A stretch of 64,000 nt of DNA from the NCBI RefSeq assembly GCF_040881935.1, contig NZ_JBBECH010000060.1, positions 27,609-91,608 of the forward strand. The letters are read 5' to 3'. Origin of the DNA: Saccharospirillum sp040881935. GTDB lineage: Bacteria > Pseudomonadota > Gammaproteobacteria > Pseudomonadales > Natronospirillaceae. Below are positions 36,018 through 45,466 of this stretch, one piece after another; position 1 is the stretch's first letter, and every line of letters starts with the position of its first letter. A program made the translations under genes and the position numbers. The notes under the pieces were generated by a model, which was given only the letters and a program-made list of their open reading frames with translations, did not search any database and was not told the origin of the DNA.

Positions 36018-36638
36018 TTAGTAGTAACTGTAGCGATTGCGCAGTTCTCTCAGGCGCGCTTCAGCATCCGCCAGGTTGCGGATAATGTCATCGCGCTGTT
36101 GCTCAAGGGTGCCCTGGCGCTCTTTCAACAAGGCAATTTCTTCATAAATCACACGACGCTGCTCTTCGGGTGTACTGGCACTGAACAAGGCCGCTTCTTT
36201 CTCCAGCAGTTGCTGTTCGATGCGATCTTGCTCGGCTTCATTGCTGCGCTGCTCTCTCTCCAGCCGACTGACCTCGCTGGACACCTGGTATATCTGACGG
36301 CCCGCTTCGTAACCGTCCAGAAATTCCGGTTCCAGTGAGGGAGGGCAAATGCCATTGTACCGATAACCGCTGCGCGCGCGATTAAAGCCATTTCTGGGTG
36401 TACAGAACGTCAGCAGGCCTTCATCGTGGCCGTCCTGATAGTCACGCAAGTCTGGCGTTACGCCATGCTTGGCACAGGCTTCCCGGTGTGAACCTATTCG
36501 CGTATCGGGCTGGCCGTTGGCACCGTCTTCATAACCAATGGCGTACCAGTCTGCCGTCTGGCACTCCTCTTCACTGAGCGTGGCGCAGCCGGCCACTACC
36601 GTTGCACAGATCAATACCAACACACCCCAATACTTCAT
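36018..36638 (-). CDS. Outer-membrane lipoprotein, DUF2799-like
   Basis: A 206-residue lipoprotein. The signal peptide MKYWGVLVLICATVVAGC ends in a lipobox with Cys18. The mature N-terminal half has repeated Gly-Tyr motifs (WYAIGYEDGANG, YQDGHDEGLLTFC, FLDGYEAGRQIY) characteristic of DUF2799. The C-terminal half (about 130-200) is a charged coiled coil ending RYSYY. Function is unknown. ATG 36638 is chosen because an AAGGA ribosome site precedes it. Confidence 0.8.
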   Translation of the reverse strand: MKYWGVLVLICATVVAGCATLSEEECQTADWYAIGYEDGANGQPDTRIGSHREACAKHGVTPDLRDYQDGHDEGLLTFCTPRNGFNRARSGYRYNGICPPSLEPEFLDGYEAGRQIYQVSSEVSRLEREQRSNEAEQDRIEQQLLEKEAALFSASTPEEQRRVIYEEIALLKERQGTLEQQRDDIIRNLADAEARLRELRNRYSYY

Positions 36639-36994
36639 ACCTGTTTCCTTCAAAATGAGACGATCCGGGGGATCATAATCCGTGATTCGCCGACGTTATC
36701 TGGGAGCCGGGGAGACCACCGTTTATTGTGTAAAGCCTGCGTAATAGTGTCGCACAGTTAGCTGAATCCGTCATGAATGACGACGTATTGAAGCTCCGGT
36801 TTCGGAGTTCGGTTTTACTTTGATGCCAAGGGTTTCAGGCACCGGGTATACCGATCAGGGGTCGGCGTGAACCCATCCATGGGGCCTAGACTTCGGCATC
36901 CATGCCTCAGACTCCCCCAGATAGGTATACCCGGCACCTGACACTCAGTTGGTTGCGAACCTCCGAAGCTTGAGTTAAAGGAATGGCAAGGCCA
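36639..36994. other. Intergenic region between the DUF2799-like gene and yibQ
   Basis: This 356-base gap holds repeat copy E (36836-36940). The remainder should include the promoter of the DUF2799-like gene. I see no open frame with coding character. Confidence 0.6.
36836..36940 (+). repeat. Structured intergenic repeat, copy E
   Basis: Arms 36836-36861 and 36915-36940 pair at 22 of 26 positions. The inner parts are CCC-ATCCAT-GGG and CTTCGGC, loop ATCCAT, GCCTCAG with two internal mismatches. Both flanks extend the complementarity: TTCGGAGTTCG near 36802 faces CGAACCTCCGAAG near 36956. Confidence 0.88.
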
Positions 36995-37813
36995 TCAGGA
37001 CTGACGTCGGGAATAAGCCCCTTTCGGAATGCTGTGAGGTCGCCACTGCGGAACCAGGCGTTTGGGTTGGTGCAGAAGGTCTTTTATCGAAACCCAATCT
37101 ATGTCCGGGTAATCAGTCAGTTCCAGGCTTTCAAAAAAAGCAAGCGTTTCCGGGTAAGGGTGGCAAATAACGGTAACCGAGCCATTCTGGCGCGCTATTC
37201 TCAACGCCAGTTGCCATTGCTGCTCAATGAATTCAGGAGTGGGTTCATGGTCCAGAAAAACCTGCCGCCGTTTCCAGGGCACGCCCATCTGCTCCGCCAT
37301 ACGCCATCCCTGAGAGTTTGCTACCGTCACACTGTCGAAATAAAACCAGTTGCGATCGAGCAACTCAGCCATAACCCAGCCCATGGCCTCGGCATCGCGC
37401 GTCAGCCGACTGCCCATATGATTGCTGAGCCCTTCGGCATGAGGCACCGAATCCATACCCATCGACAAATTGGCGAGTAACTGTTGATCCCCATCGGCCC
37501 GGGTCAACCCCAGGGGGCCCAGCGGGAAATCACTTTCATTGGACATGGGCACGTGAACAATGACGGTTTTGCCAACCGCCACCGTCGATTCCGCAAGGGG
37601 AATGGTGTAAGGCAGCCCCGGCATTATCGCAATGGTTTTAATAAAAGGAACCTGAATGGCCGCCAGACCAGATTGCCATTGGTTGCCCAGATCATCGACG
37701 ACTACCGCCACTTTATTGCGGTCTGCGGCCGACGCTAACCCTGAGATGAGCAAGAAGAAGGCGCACAGGCTCGACCACAGAGCCAGGCGCCCCATCGTGT
37801 TAACGCGAGGCAT
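36995..37813 (-). CDS. yibQ: Divergent polysaccharide deacetylase family protein YibQ
   Basis: A 272-residue exported protein of the divergent polysaccharide deacetylase family found beside envC in gammaproteobacteria. A signal peptide ends at about residue 29 (LISGLASA). VAVVVDDLGNQWQSG marks the NodB-like core start, and HMGSRLTRD and YFDSVTVANS follow family pattern. The enzymatic role is unproven. ATG 37813 lies 13 bases before the ctpA stop. A second ATG at 37795 gives a tighter signal peptide and no overlap, and is equally possible. Confidence 0.86.
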   Translation of the reverse strand: MPRVNTMGRLALWSSLCAFFLLISGLASAADRNKVAVVVDDLGNQWQSGLAAIQVPFIKTIAIMPGLPYTIPLAESTVAVGKTVIVHVPMSNESDFPLGPLGLTRADGDQQLLANLSMGMDSVPHAEGLSNHMGSRLTRDAEAMGWVMAELLDRNWFYFDSVTVANSQGWRMAEQMGVPWKRRQVFLDHEPTPEFIEQQWQLALRIARQNGSVTVICHPYPETLAFFESLELTDYPDIDWVSIKDLLHQPKRLVPQWRPHSIPKGAYSRRQS

Positions 37814-39140
37814 TCAGGACGCGCATGCCTTTCAACAACGTCACGGCCTGGAACAGCTGGTAGTCGTCGATGAGCTCATTACTCGCCTCATCGGCGGATT
37901 CCTCAGTCTGTTCATTTTGATCGGCTTGTTCGGCCTCTCCGTTCTCGTCGCTACCATTCTCTTCATCACCGTTAAGCAGATGACCGGCAAGGTCGGCTTC
38001 TGAATAATAGGGATTGCCGTTTTCCTGGGTGAGTTTGCCCTGATTGACGATAATGTCCGGTTCAATACCCTGAGCCTGGATCGACCGGCCGTTTGGCGTG
38101 AAATATCGCGCCGTGGTGAGTTTGATTGCATGATTATCGTTCAGCGGCAAAATGGTTTGTACCGACCCCTTCCCGAAGCTACGCGTGCCCATAATAACAC
38201 CACGGCGATGGTCCTGAACGGCGCCAGCCACAATTTCAGATGCCGAAGCAGACCCGCCATTAATTAACACCACCAGACTGACACCTTCGCTCGGGTCGTC
38301 TGAATTGGCTTCAAACTCACTGGCGGAATTGGGCAGCCGACCTTCGGTGTAAACAATCAGACCCTGGCTGATCAGAGCATCGACCACATCAACCGACGCC
38401 TGCAACACACCACCCGGGTTGTTGCGCAGATCGAGCACCAAACCATCGAGCGCACCCTCGTTTTCAGTACGCAGTGACGCCATGGCTTCCACGAAATCGC
38501 GACCAGTGCGTTCCTGGAACTGGGATATCCGCACATAGCCGACGCCCGGCTCTATCATTCGATTACGGATGCTGGTGACCTGAATAATGTCACGGGTAAT
38601 CTCGAATTCGAGCGGCTGAGTCTCACCCTCACGCGCGACCGTCAGACGCACATCCGTACCCGGACGTCCGCGCATCAGGTTGACGGCATCACCAATGCTC
38701 ATGCCCTTCACCGGCGTGTCATCGATCTGGGTAATCAGGTCACCCGACTGCATGCCAGCCCGATAGGCCGGGGTGTCGTCGATGGGGGCAACAACCCGCA
38801 CAAAGCCGGTATCATCGAGTGATATTTCAATGCCCAGCCCACCGAATTCGCCACGCGTACTCTCACGCAAGTCTTTGAAATCTTCGGGAGTCAGATAATC
38901 GGAATGAGGATCAAGGCCCGACAGCATGCCCTCAATCGCATTTTCAATCAGCTCGCTGTCTTCAACGTCTTCAACGTAAGCCTGCTTGATGCGCTCCAAA
39001 ACCTGCGAGAACATTCGAACGTCGTCGACCGGAAGGCGCGTTTCTACCCGCTCGGCATGAACGCTGCTCGCGATACCGATGGAAACGCCAATGACCAGGG
39101 CGGTAATTGCGCTCAACCAGGGACTGCGGATCAACTTCAT
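37800..39140 (-). CDS. ctpA: S41-family C-terminal processing protease CtpA
   Basis: A 446-residue periplasmic serine protease. The signal segment is MKLIRSPWLSAITALVIGVS. A PDZ domain covers about residues 80-170 (GGLGIEISLDDTG to GDLITQIDDTPVKG). The catalytic serine is in NGGSASASEIVAGA and the lysine in GTRSFGKGSVQTI. The C-terminus is very acidic and Asn/Gln-rich (residues 390-425). ATG 39140 with AAGGA upstream is the supported start. It sits between envC and yibQ, a conserved order connected with peptidoglycan hydrolase control. Confidence 0.93.
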   Translation of the reverse strand: MKLIRSPWLSAITALVIGVSIGIASSVHAERVETRLPVDDVRMFSQVLERIKQAYVEDVEDSELIENAIEGMLSGLDPHSDYLTPEDFKDLRESTRGEFGGLGIEISLDDTGFVRVVAPIDDTPAYRAGMQSGDLITQIDDTPVKGMSIGDAVNLMRGRPGTDVRLTVAREGETQPLEFEITRDIIQVTSIRNRMIEPGVGYVRISQFQERTGRDFVEAMASLRTENEGALDGLVLDLRNNPGGVLQASVDVVDALISQGLIVYTEGRLPNSASEFEANSDDPSEGVSLVVLINGGSASASEIVAGAVQDHRRGVIMGTRSFGKGSVQTILPLNDNHAIKLTTARYFTPNGRSIQAQGIEPDIIVNQGKLTQENGNPYYSEADLAGHLLNGDEENGSDENGEAEQADQNEQTEESADEASNELIDDYQLFQAVTLLKGMRVLNASR

Positions 39141-39263
39141 AACGGTTCCTTTCACATCTGTGTTGGGTTGTTCTGTATAGGGTTGCCTGATCATAAACAT
39201 TCAATCATCTGAACTTTGTATTCATATGAACAACAATAATGTCCTAAGACCAAAGCCATAAGT

Positions 39264-40424
39264 TTAGCGGTTTTCTAGCCAGTTGGCCGGATTTTCAGGA
39301 CGGCCATTGCGCCGCACTTCAAAATACAGTCCACTTTCGTCAAATCCACCCGAGGCGCCAACTTCAGCCAACGTATCACCGGCCTTCACCCACTCTCCTA
39401 CGGTACGCAGGAGCGTCTGGTTCCGACCATAAAGGGTCATCAACCCATCGCCATGATCGAGAATGACCAACAGCCCAAAACCATTCAGCCAGTCCGAAAA
39501 GACTACCCGTCCATGGTGCACGGCCCTGACGTCTGTTCCGGTAGCTGCTGCCAGCCACCAGCCTTGCCACTTAAGGCCCGAGCTATCCTGAGCCGTGTCA
39601 TACCGGGCGCGAAGCGCACCGTCCAGCGGCCAGGGCAAGCCGCCTCTAACATCGGCCATGTCGATATCAGCCGGAAAATCAAGATTCATATCCGTCAGTT
39701 CCGCCTGCATACGCTCAATCAATTGCGCCAACTGAGCCTGCTCATCCTGCTTGCGCTCCAGCGACTGCTCTGTTTGCGCTGCCTCAGATTGCAAGTTGAC
39801 CAGAATCTGCGCGCGTCGGTTTTTCTGGGTAGCCGCTTCTGTCTGGGCTTTTGCCAGTTCATCCCGGTCACGGCTCAATTGCTCTGTCAGCCGGGTCTGT
39901 TCGCGAATAACCTCAGCCAGACGATTGGATTGTTCAATCCACTGCTGCAGCTGATCATTCTGCTGACGGTTCAGAATCGCAAAGTATTGCATCTGTCTGG
40001 CCAGATCCTCCGGTCTTTCACCAGACAACAACAGCTTAATCAGCGGCTGATTGTTCTGTTTGTAAGCCAGACGTAAAATCCCGGCTATCGCATCACGCTG
40101 GCCTTCCAGCTGTTGCTCCAGCCTGGCCTGCTCCGCTTCCAGGTCGGTGCGTCGGCTAACCGCCTGACTCAAGCGTTGCGCCAGATCATTCAATTGTCGG
40201 TTCAATTGCCCGAGCCTGCGTTCTGTCTCCTCCAGCGCCTGACGCTGTTCCGATACCTCGGCACGATTACGACCAAGCTGTTGCTGCAAGTCGCCAATCT
40301 GGGACTGCAATTGCTTCAAATCCCTTTCACGCAGCGTTAGTTCATCTTCAGCAAACGAAATGTTCACCATACTGCAGAGTATTAGCCAGACCAGGGTGCG
40401 TTGAAACGCAGTCAATTGAAACAC
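39264..40424 (-). CDS. envC: Murein hydrolase activator EnvC
   Basis: EnvC activates septal amidases during division. The protein has a signal peptide (LVWLILCSMVNISFA), a long coiled coil of about residues 25-240 (ERDLKQLQSQIGDLQQQLGR and on), and a C-terminal LytM/M23 domain starting near DVRGGLPWPLDG and ending NWLENR. Metal ligands of active M23 enzymes are replaced, as expected for an activator. I start at GTG 40424, directly before the signal peptide. The frame is open about 60 codons further, but that part is not family-like and overlaps hairpin-forming DNA. Confidence 0.88.
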   Translation of the reverse strand: MFQLTAFQRTLVWLILCSMVNISFAEDELTLRERDLKQLQSQIGDLQQQLGRNRAEVSEQRQALEETERRLGQLNRQLNDLAQRLSQAVSRRTDLEAEQARLEQQLEGQRDAIAGILRLAYKQNNQPLIKLLLSGERPEDLARQMQYFAILNRQQNDQLQQWIEQSNRLAEVIREQTRLTEQLSRDRDELAKAQTEAATQKNRRAQILVNLQSEAAQTEQSLERKQDEQAQLAQLIERMQAELTDMNLDFPADIDMADVRGGLPWPLDGALRARYDTAQDSSGLKWQGWWLAAATGTDVRAVHHGRVVFSDWLNGFGLLVILDHGDGLMTLYGRNQTLLRTVGEWVKAGDTLAEVGASGGFDESGLYFEVRRNGRPENPANWLENR

Positions 40425-40614
40425 AGATACGGCGAACTCATTCAGATTGGGGTGAGCCCCATCCATATAGGGGCTAGTGTCTGGAGGCAGGCTACCGCAA
40501 GCGGTGCCGTGTTTAAAGTAAAGCCGCGAATGCGGCTCACTCATTTCATAGTCTTTACGACCTGTCCTGTCCTGGCCAGCGCCAACGGGGTTCACTGGCT
40601 CCAATGGCGCGAAA
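40425..40614 (-). other. gpmI-envC intergenic region with hairpins
   Basis: Two hairpin-forming stretches lie here: CCCC-ATCCATATA-GGGG followed by CTAG (40456-40476), and AGCCGC-GAAT-GCGGCT (40522-40537). The first resembles the first hairpin plus CCTAG of the dispersed repeat and may be a degenerate copy. Neither has a clear T tract. Confidence 0.35.
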
Positions 40615-42165
40615 TTACCCGGGCTGAATCAGATTGGTTCCGGTCATTTCCGCCGGAACCTCCAGGTGCATCATGGTCAGCAAGGTCGGGGCGATATCGG
40701 CCAGCCGGCCTTCCTTGAGGCTCACGCCGTCTGCCTGGTTACTGACATACACCAGCGGCACCGGGAAAATGGTGTGGCTGGTGACCGCACCCCCGGTTTC
40801 CGGGTCGACCATCAATTCAACATTGCCGTGATCGGCGGTGATCAGGCATTCGCCACCGGCCTTGAGCGCGGCGGTGGTAACCCGCTCCAATGCAACGTCC
40901 AGCGCCTCGACGGCCTTAATCGCGGCCTCCATTTTACCGGTATGGCCAACCATATCGCCGTTGGCGTAATTGCAGATCACCAGATCGTACTTGCCGGATT
41001 CAATGGCCCCAACCAACCGGTCGGTGACTTCCGGTGCGCTCATCTCTGGCTGCAGGTCGTAGGTGGCCACTTTGGGAGACGGCACCAGAATACGATCTTC
41101 GCCGCGGTACTCATCTTCACGGCCGCCACTGAAAAAGAAGGTCACGTGAGCGTATTTTTCGGTTTCAGCGATGCGCAGCTGGTTCTTGCCCTGCTGCTCC
41201 ATCACTTCACCCAGCGTATTCACCAGGTTTTCCGGCGGGTAGGCCACCGGTGCATCGATGTCTGCCGCGTACTCGGTCAGGGTAGTGAAAGTCGCCAGTG
41301 ACGGACGCACCGAGCGGTCCAGTGTGCTATCGAGCTGATCGTCGGTGAACGCCCGGGTCAGTTCGCGCGCCCGGTCGGGCCGGAAATTCATGAAAACCAC
41401 GGCATCCCCATCTTGCAAGGTTACCGGCGACGTGCCGTCGGCCCGAATTGAGGTAGCCGGTACGAACTCATCGTCTTTATCCTGCTCATAGGCCGCGTGC
41501 AAGGCGTCCATGGGAGTGGAAGCGACGATATCGGCGCTCCCCTTGGTCAGCAGGTCATAAGCGGCCTGCACCCGCTCCCAGCGGTTATCCCGGTCCATCG
41601 CGTAATAACGACCGATCATCGAGACGATGCCGCCGACGCCCAATTTCTCCAGCTTGGCTTCCAGTGCCTCGATCGTGGCCAGAGCCGAGCGTGGCGGTGT
41701 ATCCCGGCCATCCAGAAAAGCATGGACGTACACTTTCGTGGCGCCGCGCTTCACGGCCAGATCGACCATGGCGTGAAAATGATCTTCATGAGCGTGAACG
41801 CCACCGGGAGACAACAACCCCAGCAGATGAACCGCCTTGCCTTCCTTAACCGCGCTGTCGACGGCGCCGGTTAGGGCCGGGTTCTCAAAAAAATCGCCAT
41901 CTTCGATGGCCTTGGTCACCCGGGTCAGCTGCTGGTAGACAATTCGCCCGCTGCCCAGGTTCATGTGACCTACTTCGGAATTGCCCATTTGCCCATCCGG
42001 CAGGCCGACATCCATCCCCGAGGTGTGAATCAGGCTATGGGGGTAGTCATTCCACAGCCGCTTCCAGGTCGGCGCATTGGCCTTTTCAATCGCATTGGAT
42101 GCGGACGTTTCGCTGTATCCAAAGCCATCCAGGATTAACAGGACGGCCGGTTTAGCAGGTGCCAT
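40615..42165 (-). CDS. gpmI: 2,3-bisphosphoglycerate-independent phosphoglycerate mutase
   Basis: A 516-residue, metal-dependent phosphoglycerate mutase of glycolysis. The opening LLILDGFGYSETSASNAI, the phosphorylated serine in GQMGNSEVGHMNLGSGRIVYQ (about residue 62), HAFLDGRDTPPRS and the late metal ligands in NYANGDMVGHTG and ITADHGN are all present. E. coli GpmI is 514 residues. ATG 42165 follows a GGAGG ribosome site. It heads the gpmI-envC-ctpA-yibQ block. Confidence 0.96.
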   Translation of the reverse strand: MAPAKPAVLLILDGFGYSETSASNAIEKANAPTWKRLWNDYPHSLIHTSGMDVGLPDGQMGNSEVGHMNLGSGRIVYQQLTRVTKAIEDGDFFENPALTGAVDSAVKEGKAVHLLGLLSPGGVHAHEDHFHAMVDLAVKRGATKVYVHAFLDGRDTPPRSALATIEALEAKLEKLGVGGIVSMIGRYYAMDRDNRWERVQAAYDLLTKGSADIVASTPMDALHAAYEQDKDDEFVPATSIRADGTSPVTLQDGDAVVFMNFRPDRARELTRAFTDDQLDSTLDRSVRPSLATFTTLTEYAADIDAPVAYPPENLVNTLGEVMEQQGKNQLRIAETEKYAHVTFFFSGGREDEYRGEDRILVPSPKVATYDLQPEMSAPEVTDRLVGAIESGKYDLVICNYANGDMVGHTGKMEAAIKAVEALDVALERVTTAALKAGGECLITADHGNVELMVDPETGGAVTSHTIFPVPLVYVSNQADGVSLKEGRLADIAPTLLTMMHLEVPAEMTGTNLIQPG

Positions 42166-42360
42166 GATTCAACCTCCGGGCAAAATGTAGGAAAATTACA
42201 ATTTCATAAGTGTACTGGCTCCCCGGCCATCTGGCGAATATTTTGGCGAATCGGGCCGACAACCCGATGCGATGAAAAAACCGGCCTCCTCTATAGGCAT
42301 GTCCGGGCGCTGGTGTATACTGCCGCGCTCACTTTTTCATCGAACTGCAGAGCCCTAATC

Positions 42361-42780
42361 ATGTTGGAGCAAATATTTGAATTCGTTATCAATCACTGGA
42401 TCCTGGCATCCATCTGGGTTGCCCTGCTGGTCCTGCTGATTGTGACCGAAGGGAGCAAAGGCGGCTCGGCGGTCTCACCGCAACAGGCCACCCTGCTGAT
42501 CAACACCCAGGATGCAAAGGTGCTGGACGTGCGCTCGAAAGAGGATTTCCGCAAAGGCCACCTGCCCAATGCCATCAACATCCCGGCCCGTGATGTGGAA
42601 CGTCGGCTGTCTGAACTTGAAGCCTATAAAGACACCCCCATCATTATCGTGTGCAAAACCGGTACGTCGTCCGGCGCCAGTGGCGCTTTGCTGGCCAAGG
42701 CCGGCTTCACCCAGTTGCACAAATTGCGGGGTGGCATTATGGAGTGGCAAAACAGCAGCATGCCGCTGGTTAAGTCCTGA
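42361..42780 (+). CDS. yibN: Membrane-anchored rhodanese-like protein YibN
   Basis: A 139-residue protein with one N-terminal helix (HWILASIWVALLVLLIV, residues 10-26) and a rhodanese domain from about residue 45 (VLDVRSKEDFRKGHLPNAI). The active-site loop is CKTGTSSG near residue 100. It should sit in the inner membrane facing the cytoplasm. It is divergent from gpmI and opens the yibN-grxC-secB group, an arrangement widely kept in gammaproteobacteria. Confidence 0.92.
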   Translation: MLEQIFEFVINHWILASIWVALLVLLIVTEGSKGGSAVSPQQATLLINTQDAKVLDVRSKEDFRKGHLPNAINIPARDVERRLSELEAYKDTPIIIVCKTGTSSGASGALLAKAGFTQLHKLRGGIMEWQNSSMPLVKS

Positions 42781-42798
42781 AATCGGAGCCGTCTGACC

Positions 42799-43077
42799 AT
42801 GTCTACCACCTCGCCAGTTACGCTTTACACCACCGCCTGGTGTCCCTATTGCCTGCGCGCCAAGCAATTACTGGATCACAAGGGCAGTGCCTATCATGAG
42901 ATTCGGGTCGATGGTCAGCCGGAACTGCGTCAGGAAATGATGCAACGCAGTGGCCAGTACACAGTGCCACAAATATGGGTCGGCGAGCGCCATGTTGGTG
43001 GCTGCGATGAGCTTTATTCCCTGGAACGCGCAGGTCAGCTCGAACCTCTGCTGGCAGAGGCTGCGCAGGCCGGGTGA
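42799..43077 (+). CDS. grxC: Glutaredoxin 3
   Basis: A 92-residue glutaredoxin. The dithiol active site WCPYC is at residues 14-18, and TVPQIWVGERHVGGCDEL gives the cis-proline and glutathione-binding segment. It reduces disulfides with glutathione. It lies 18 bases after yibN with a GGAG ribosome site. Confidence 0.96.
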   Translation: MSTTSPVTLYTTAWCPYCLRAKQLLDHKGSAYHEIRVDGQPELRQEMMQRSGQYTVPQIWVGERHVGGCDELYSLERAGQLEPLLAEAAQAG

Positions 43078-43149
43078 CGGCCTAACAGCACCTGATCAGC
43101 GACCCTTAATCACCCTAACAATAAATGAAACGGATTTTTTGGAGTCCCC

Positions 43150-43614
43150 ATGACCGAACAACAAAAACCCCAGTTTGCCATTCAGCGCATTTATACCCGC
43201 GACGTATCGTTCGAATCGCCCAATGCGCCCGCCATTTTTCGTGAAGAATGGAAGCCCCAGATCAAGCTGGACCTGAACACCCGCACCCGCACTCTCGACG
43301 AAAATGTCGTCGAAGTGGTACTGATCATCACCGTTGAAGCCAAAATTGGCGAAAAAACGGCCTTTTTGACTGAGGTTCAGCAGGCCGGTGTGTTCACCGT
43401 TGCTGGCTTCCCGGATGAAACCCGTGATCAGATGATTGGCGCCTATTGCCCGTCAGTGCTGTTTCCCTACGCACGGGAAGCCGTCGATACCGCCGTCACC
43501 AAGGGCAGCTTCCCAGCTCTGATGCTGGCTCCGGTCAACTTTGATGCACTTTACCTGCAAAACAAGAAAGGTGAAGACGAGACTGAAACTGCTGAGCAAC
43601 CGACGACTAACTGA
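43150..43614 (+). CDS. secB: Protein-export chaperone SecB
   Basis: A 154-residue cytosolic chaperone that delivers preproteins to SecA as a tetramer. Characteristic segments are FAIQRIYTRDVSFESPNAP near the N-terminus, KTAFLTEVQQAGVFTVAGF and CPSVLFPYAREAVDTAVTKG. Length matches E. coli SecB (155). The C-terminal tail is acidic, as usual. A GGAG ribosome site precedes ATG 43150. Confidence 0.97.
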   Translation: MTEQQKPQFAIQRIYTRDVSFESPNAPAIFREEWKPQIKLDLNTRTRTLDENVVEVVLIITVEAKIGEKTAFLTEVQQAGVFTVAGFPDETRDQMIGAYCPSVLFPYAREAVDTAVTKGSFPALMLAPVNFDALYLQNKKGEDETETAEQPTTN

Positions 43615-43640
43615 GCACTTTGACAACTGACCACTAAAAC

Positions 43641-43685
43641 GAGGGTGGGCTCGAATTCGACACCGGATTTGGGCCCACCCTCTTA
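43641..43685 (+). terminator. Probable terminator after secB
   Basis: GAGGGTGGGC (43641-43650) pairs perfectly with GCCCACCCTC (43673-43682) across a 22-base loop. The T tract is weak (TTAATC), so efficiency is uncertain. Confidence 0.6.
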
Positions 43686-43759
43686 ATCACTGGCGATCAC
43701 TACCCGGCTTTAGTAAGGTGCCAGTCTGACATCATGCTTTAAGACGGTGGGGACATCCT

Positions 43760-45376
43760 GTGGATCAGGATCTGGTAGCGTCGCTGTTAACCTCGGCTTT
43801 TGAGCAGAGCAGTACTGCCCAATGGCTTTGTGACAGTCAGGGTCGCATTCTTAAATCCAACCAGACTATGATGGACTGGCTGGCTACTGATACATCGCAT
43901 TTGAGTAATACCAGCCTATCTTCCTGGTTGCCGGACGTACATCCCGACCATCTGCAGCAGATGCACGACCGCACTGTTCGCATCCTGACACTGCTGCTCG
44001 CCGACCACACAATCTCGGTCAAAGCGACCTTTCAGCCCATTACAACCTCATCTGAACGGAATTTCTGGATCAGCCTGCTGCCAGCAACGGATATCCGTGA
44101 GCCGGCTCACCCCATGCAAACCCTGTTCGACAGCAGCCAGGACGGCATCACTTACAGCCTGCTGGACGGCACCATACAGCTCGCCAACAACGCCTATCTG
44201 ACCATGACCGGCTACACCCAAAGTGAATTGAGCCAGCTGACCTTTAATGAAATGACACCGCCAGGCTGGGAAGACATCGATTCGGAAATCGCGCATCAGG
44301 TAGAGGAGCGCGGCTATTCTGATGTGTTTGAGAAAGAACTGTTGCACCGTGATGGCACCATCATTCCAGTTTCCACCCGGGCCACGGCCGTGCGCGACCG
44401 GGATGGCGGGATCTCAGGCAGTTGGGTAATCGTAATCATCCGCGATATTCGAGCCTACAAACGCGTTTTGAACGCACTGGAACACAGCCAGAACATGCTG
44501 GAACAGACCAACCGCATGGCGCGGGTCGGCGGCTGGGAATATAACGCCCAGAATCGTCAGTTCACCCTGACTGACGAATCGCTCCGGATACTGGCCATTC
44601 CCCGCACCTTCAATACCAGCCTGACCAACATCCAGAAACTGTTCAGCGAGGATTCGCAAAACCAACTGTTCAAACAGATTGGTCATACCCTGGAAGGCGG
44701 ACTGGCATCAGACCTTGAGATTCCACTCGATGGTTTCGAGCCGCCCCGCTGGTTGCGCATCACCGCTCAGCCCGCCATCGATACCCAGGGCGTCACCTAC
44801 GTTGTGGGAGCGGTTCAGGACATAACCGAATTTAAAAACCGGCAGCAAAGCCTGGAACAGGATCGGGATGAGTTCCAGCGCATGGCCTTCCATGATTCCC
44901 TGACCCAGCTACCCAACCGCCTGCTGCTCGAAGACCGCTTCCGGCAACTGAATTTTCAGGCTAACCGGTGCAATGGGCGTGTCGCCGTCATCGTCATCGA
45001 TCTGGACGACTTCAAAGACATCAACGATCGCCACGGACATCCCGCTGGCGATGCGTTGCTGCGTGCCATCGCCAGCCGCCTCACCCAGACCGTGCGCCAA
45101 AGCGACACCGTAGCCAGGCTGGGTGGTGACGAATTCATCATTCTCGCCGCCCTTGAAGATGCCGACGCAGCCTCTCTCGTTGCCAGCAAAGTCCATGAAC
45201 AACTGCAAAAACCAATCGACTGGGACGGAGCAGAACTCTACTGCAGTTGCTCCCTGGGCATTGCACTGTACCCCGACCAGGGCGATGATTTCAGCACCCT
45301 GTATCAGGCTTCCGATCTGGCCATGTACAAAGCCAAAACCACCGGTAAAAACCGAATGGAAGTATCCGGGCAATAA
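43760..45376 (+). CDS. PAS-domain diguanylate cyclase
   Basis: A 538-residue signalling protein without membrane segments. Three PAS-like modules are recognisable: about residues 5-105, 115-235 (DGTIQLANNAYLTMTGYTQS) and 245-355 (GGWEYNAQNRQFTLTDESLR). A GGDEF domain occupies about residues 370-535, with LPNRLLLEDRF, the substrate motif RLGGDEF and the end LAMYKAKTTGKNRMEV. The intact motif predicts c-di-GMP synthesis. No RxxD inhibitory site lies five residues before it. Start is GTG 43760. The signal sensed is unknown. Confidence 0.87.
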   Translation: MDQDLVASLLTSAFEQSSTAQWLCDSQGRILKSNQTMMDWLATDTSHLSNTSLSSWLPDVHPDHLQQMHDRTVRILTLLLADHTISVKATFQPITTSSERNFWISLLPATDIREPAHPMQTLFDSSQDGITYSLLDGTIQLANNAYLTMTGYTQSELSQLTFNEMTPPGWEDIDSEIAHQVEERGYSDVFEKELLHRDGTIIPVSTRATAVRDRDGGISGSWVIVIIRDIRAYKRVLNALEHSQNMLEQTNRMARVGGWEYNAQNRQFTLTDESLRILAIPRTFNTSLTNIQKLFSEDSQNQLFKQIGHTLEGGLASDLEIPLDGFEPPRWLRITAQPAIDTQGVTYVVGAVQDITEFKNRQQSLEQDRDEFQRMAFHDSLTQLPNRLLLEDRFRQLNFQANRCNGRVAVIVIDLDDFKDINDRHGHPAGDALLRAIASRLTQTVRQSDTVARLGGDEFIILAALEDADAASLVASKVHEQLQKPIDWDGAELYCSCSLGIALYPDQGDDFSTLYQASDLAMYKAKTTGKNRMEVSGQ

Positions 45377-45421
45377 TCCCACCCAAAAAATGTCATGATT
45401 CGTCCGGGCTGGCACCAGCAC

Positions 45422-45435
45422 GAAACACATGTTTC
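45422..45435 (+). promoter_or_regulatory. Candidate operator O1 before the purine-cluster RpiR gene
   Basis: GAAACACATGTTTC is a palindrome centred 38 bases before the GTG start of the regulator gene. It matches the two sites before pucG at 12 of 14 positions, suggesting autoregulation. Confidence 0.6.
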
Positions 45436-45466
45436 AATACCGTTTTAATTGTTCCGGAACAGGCCT

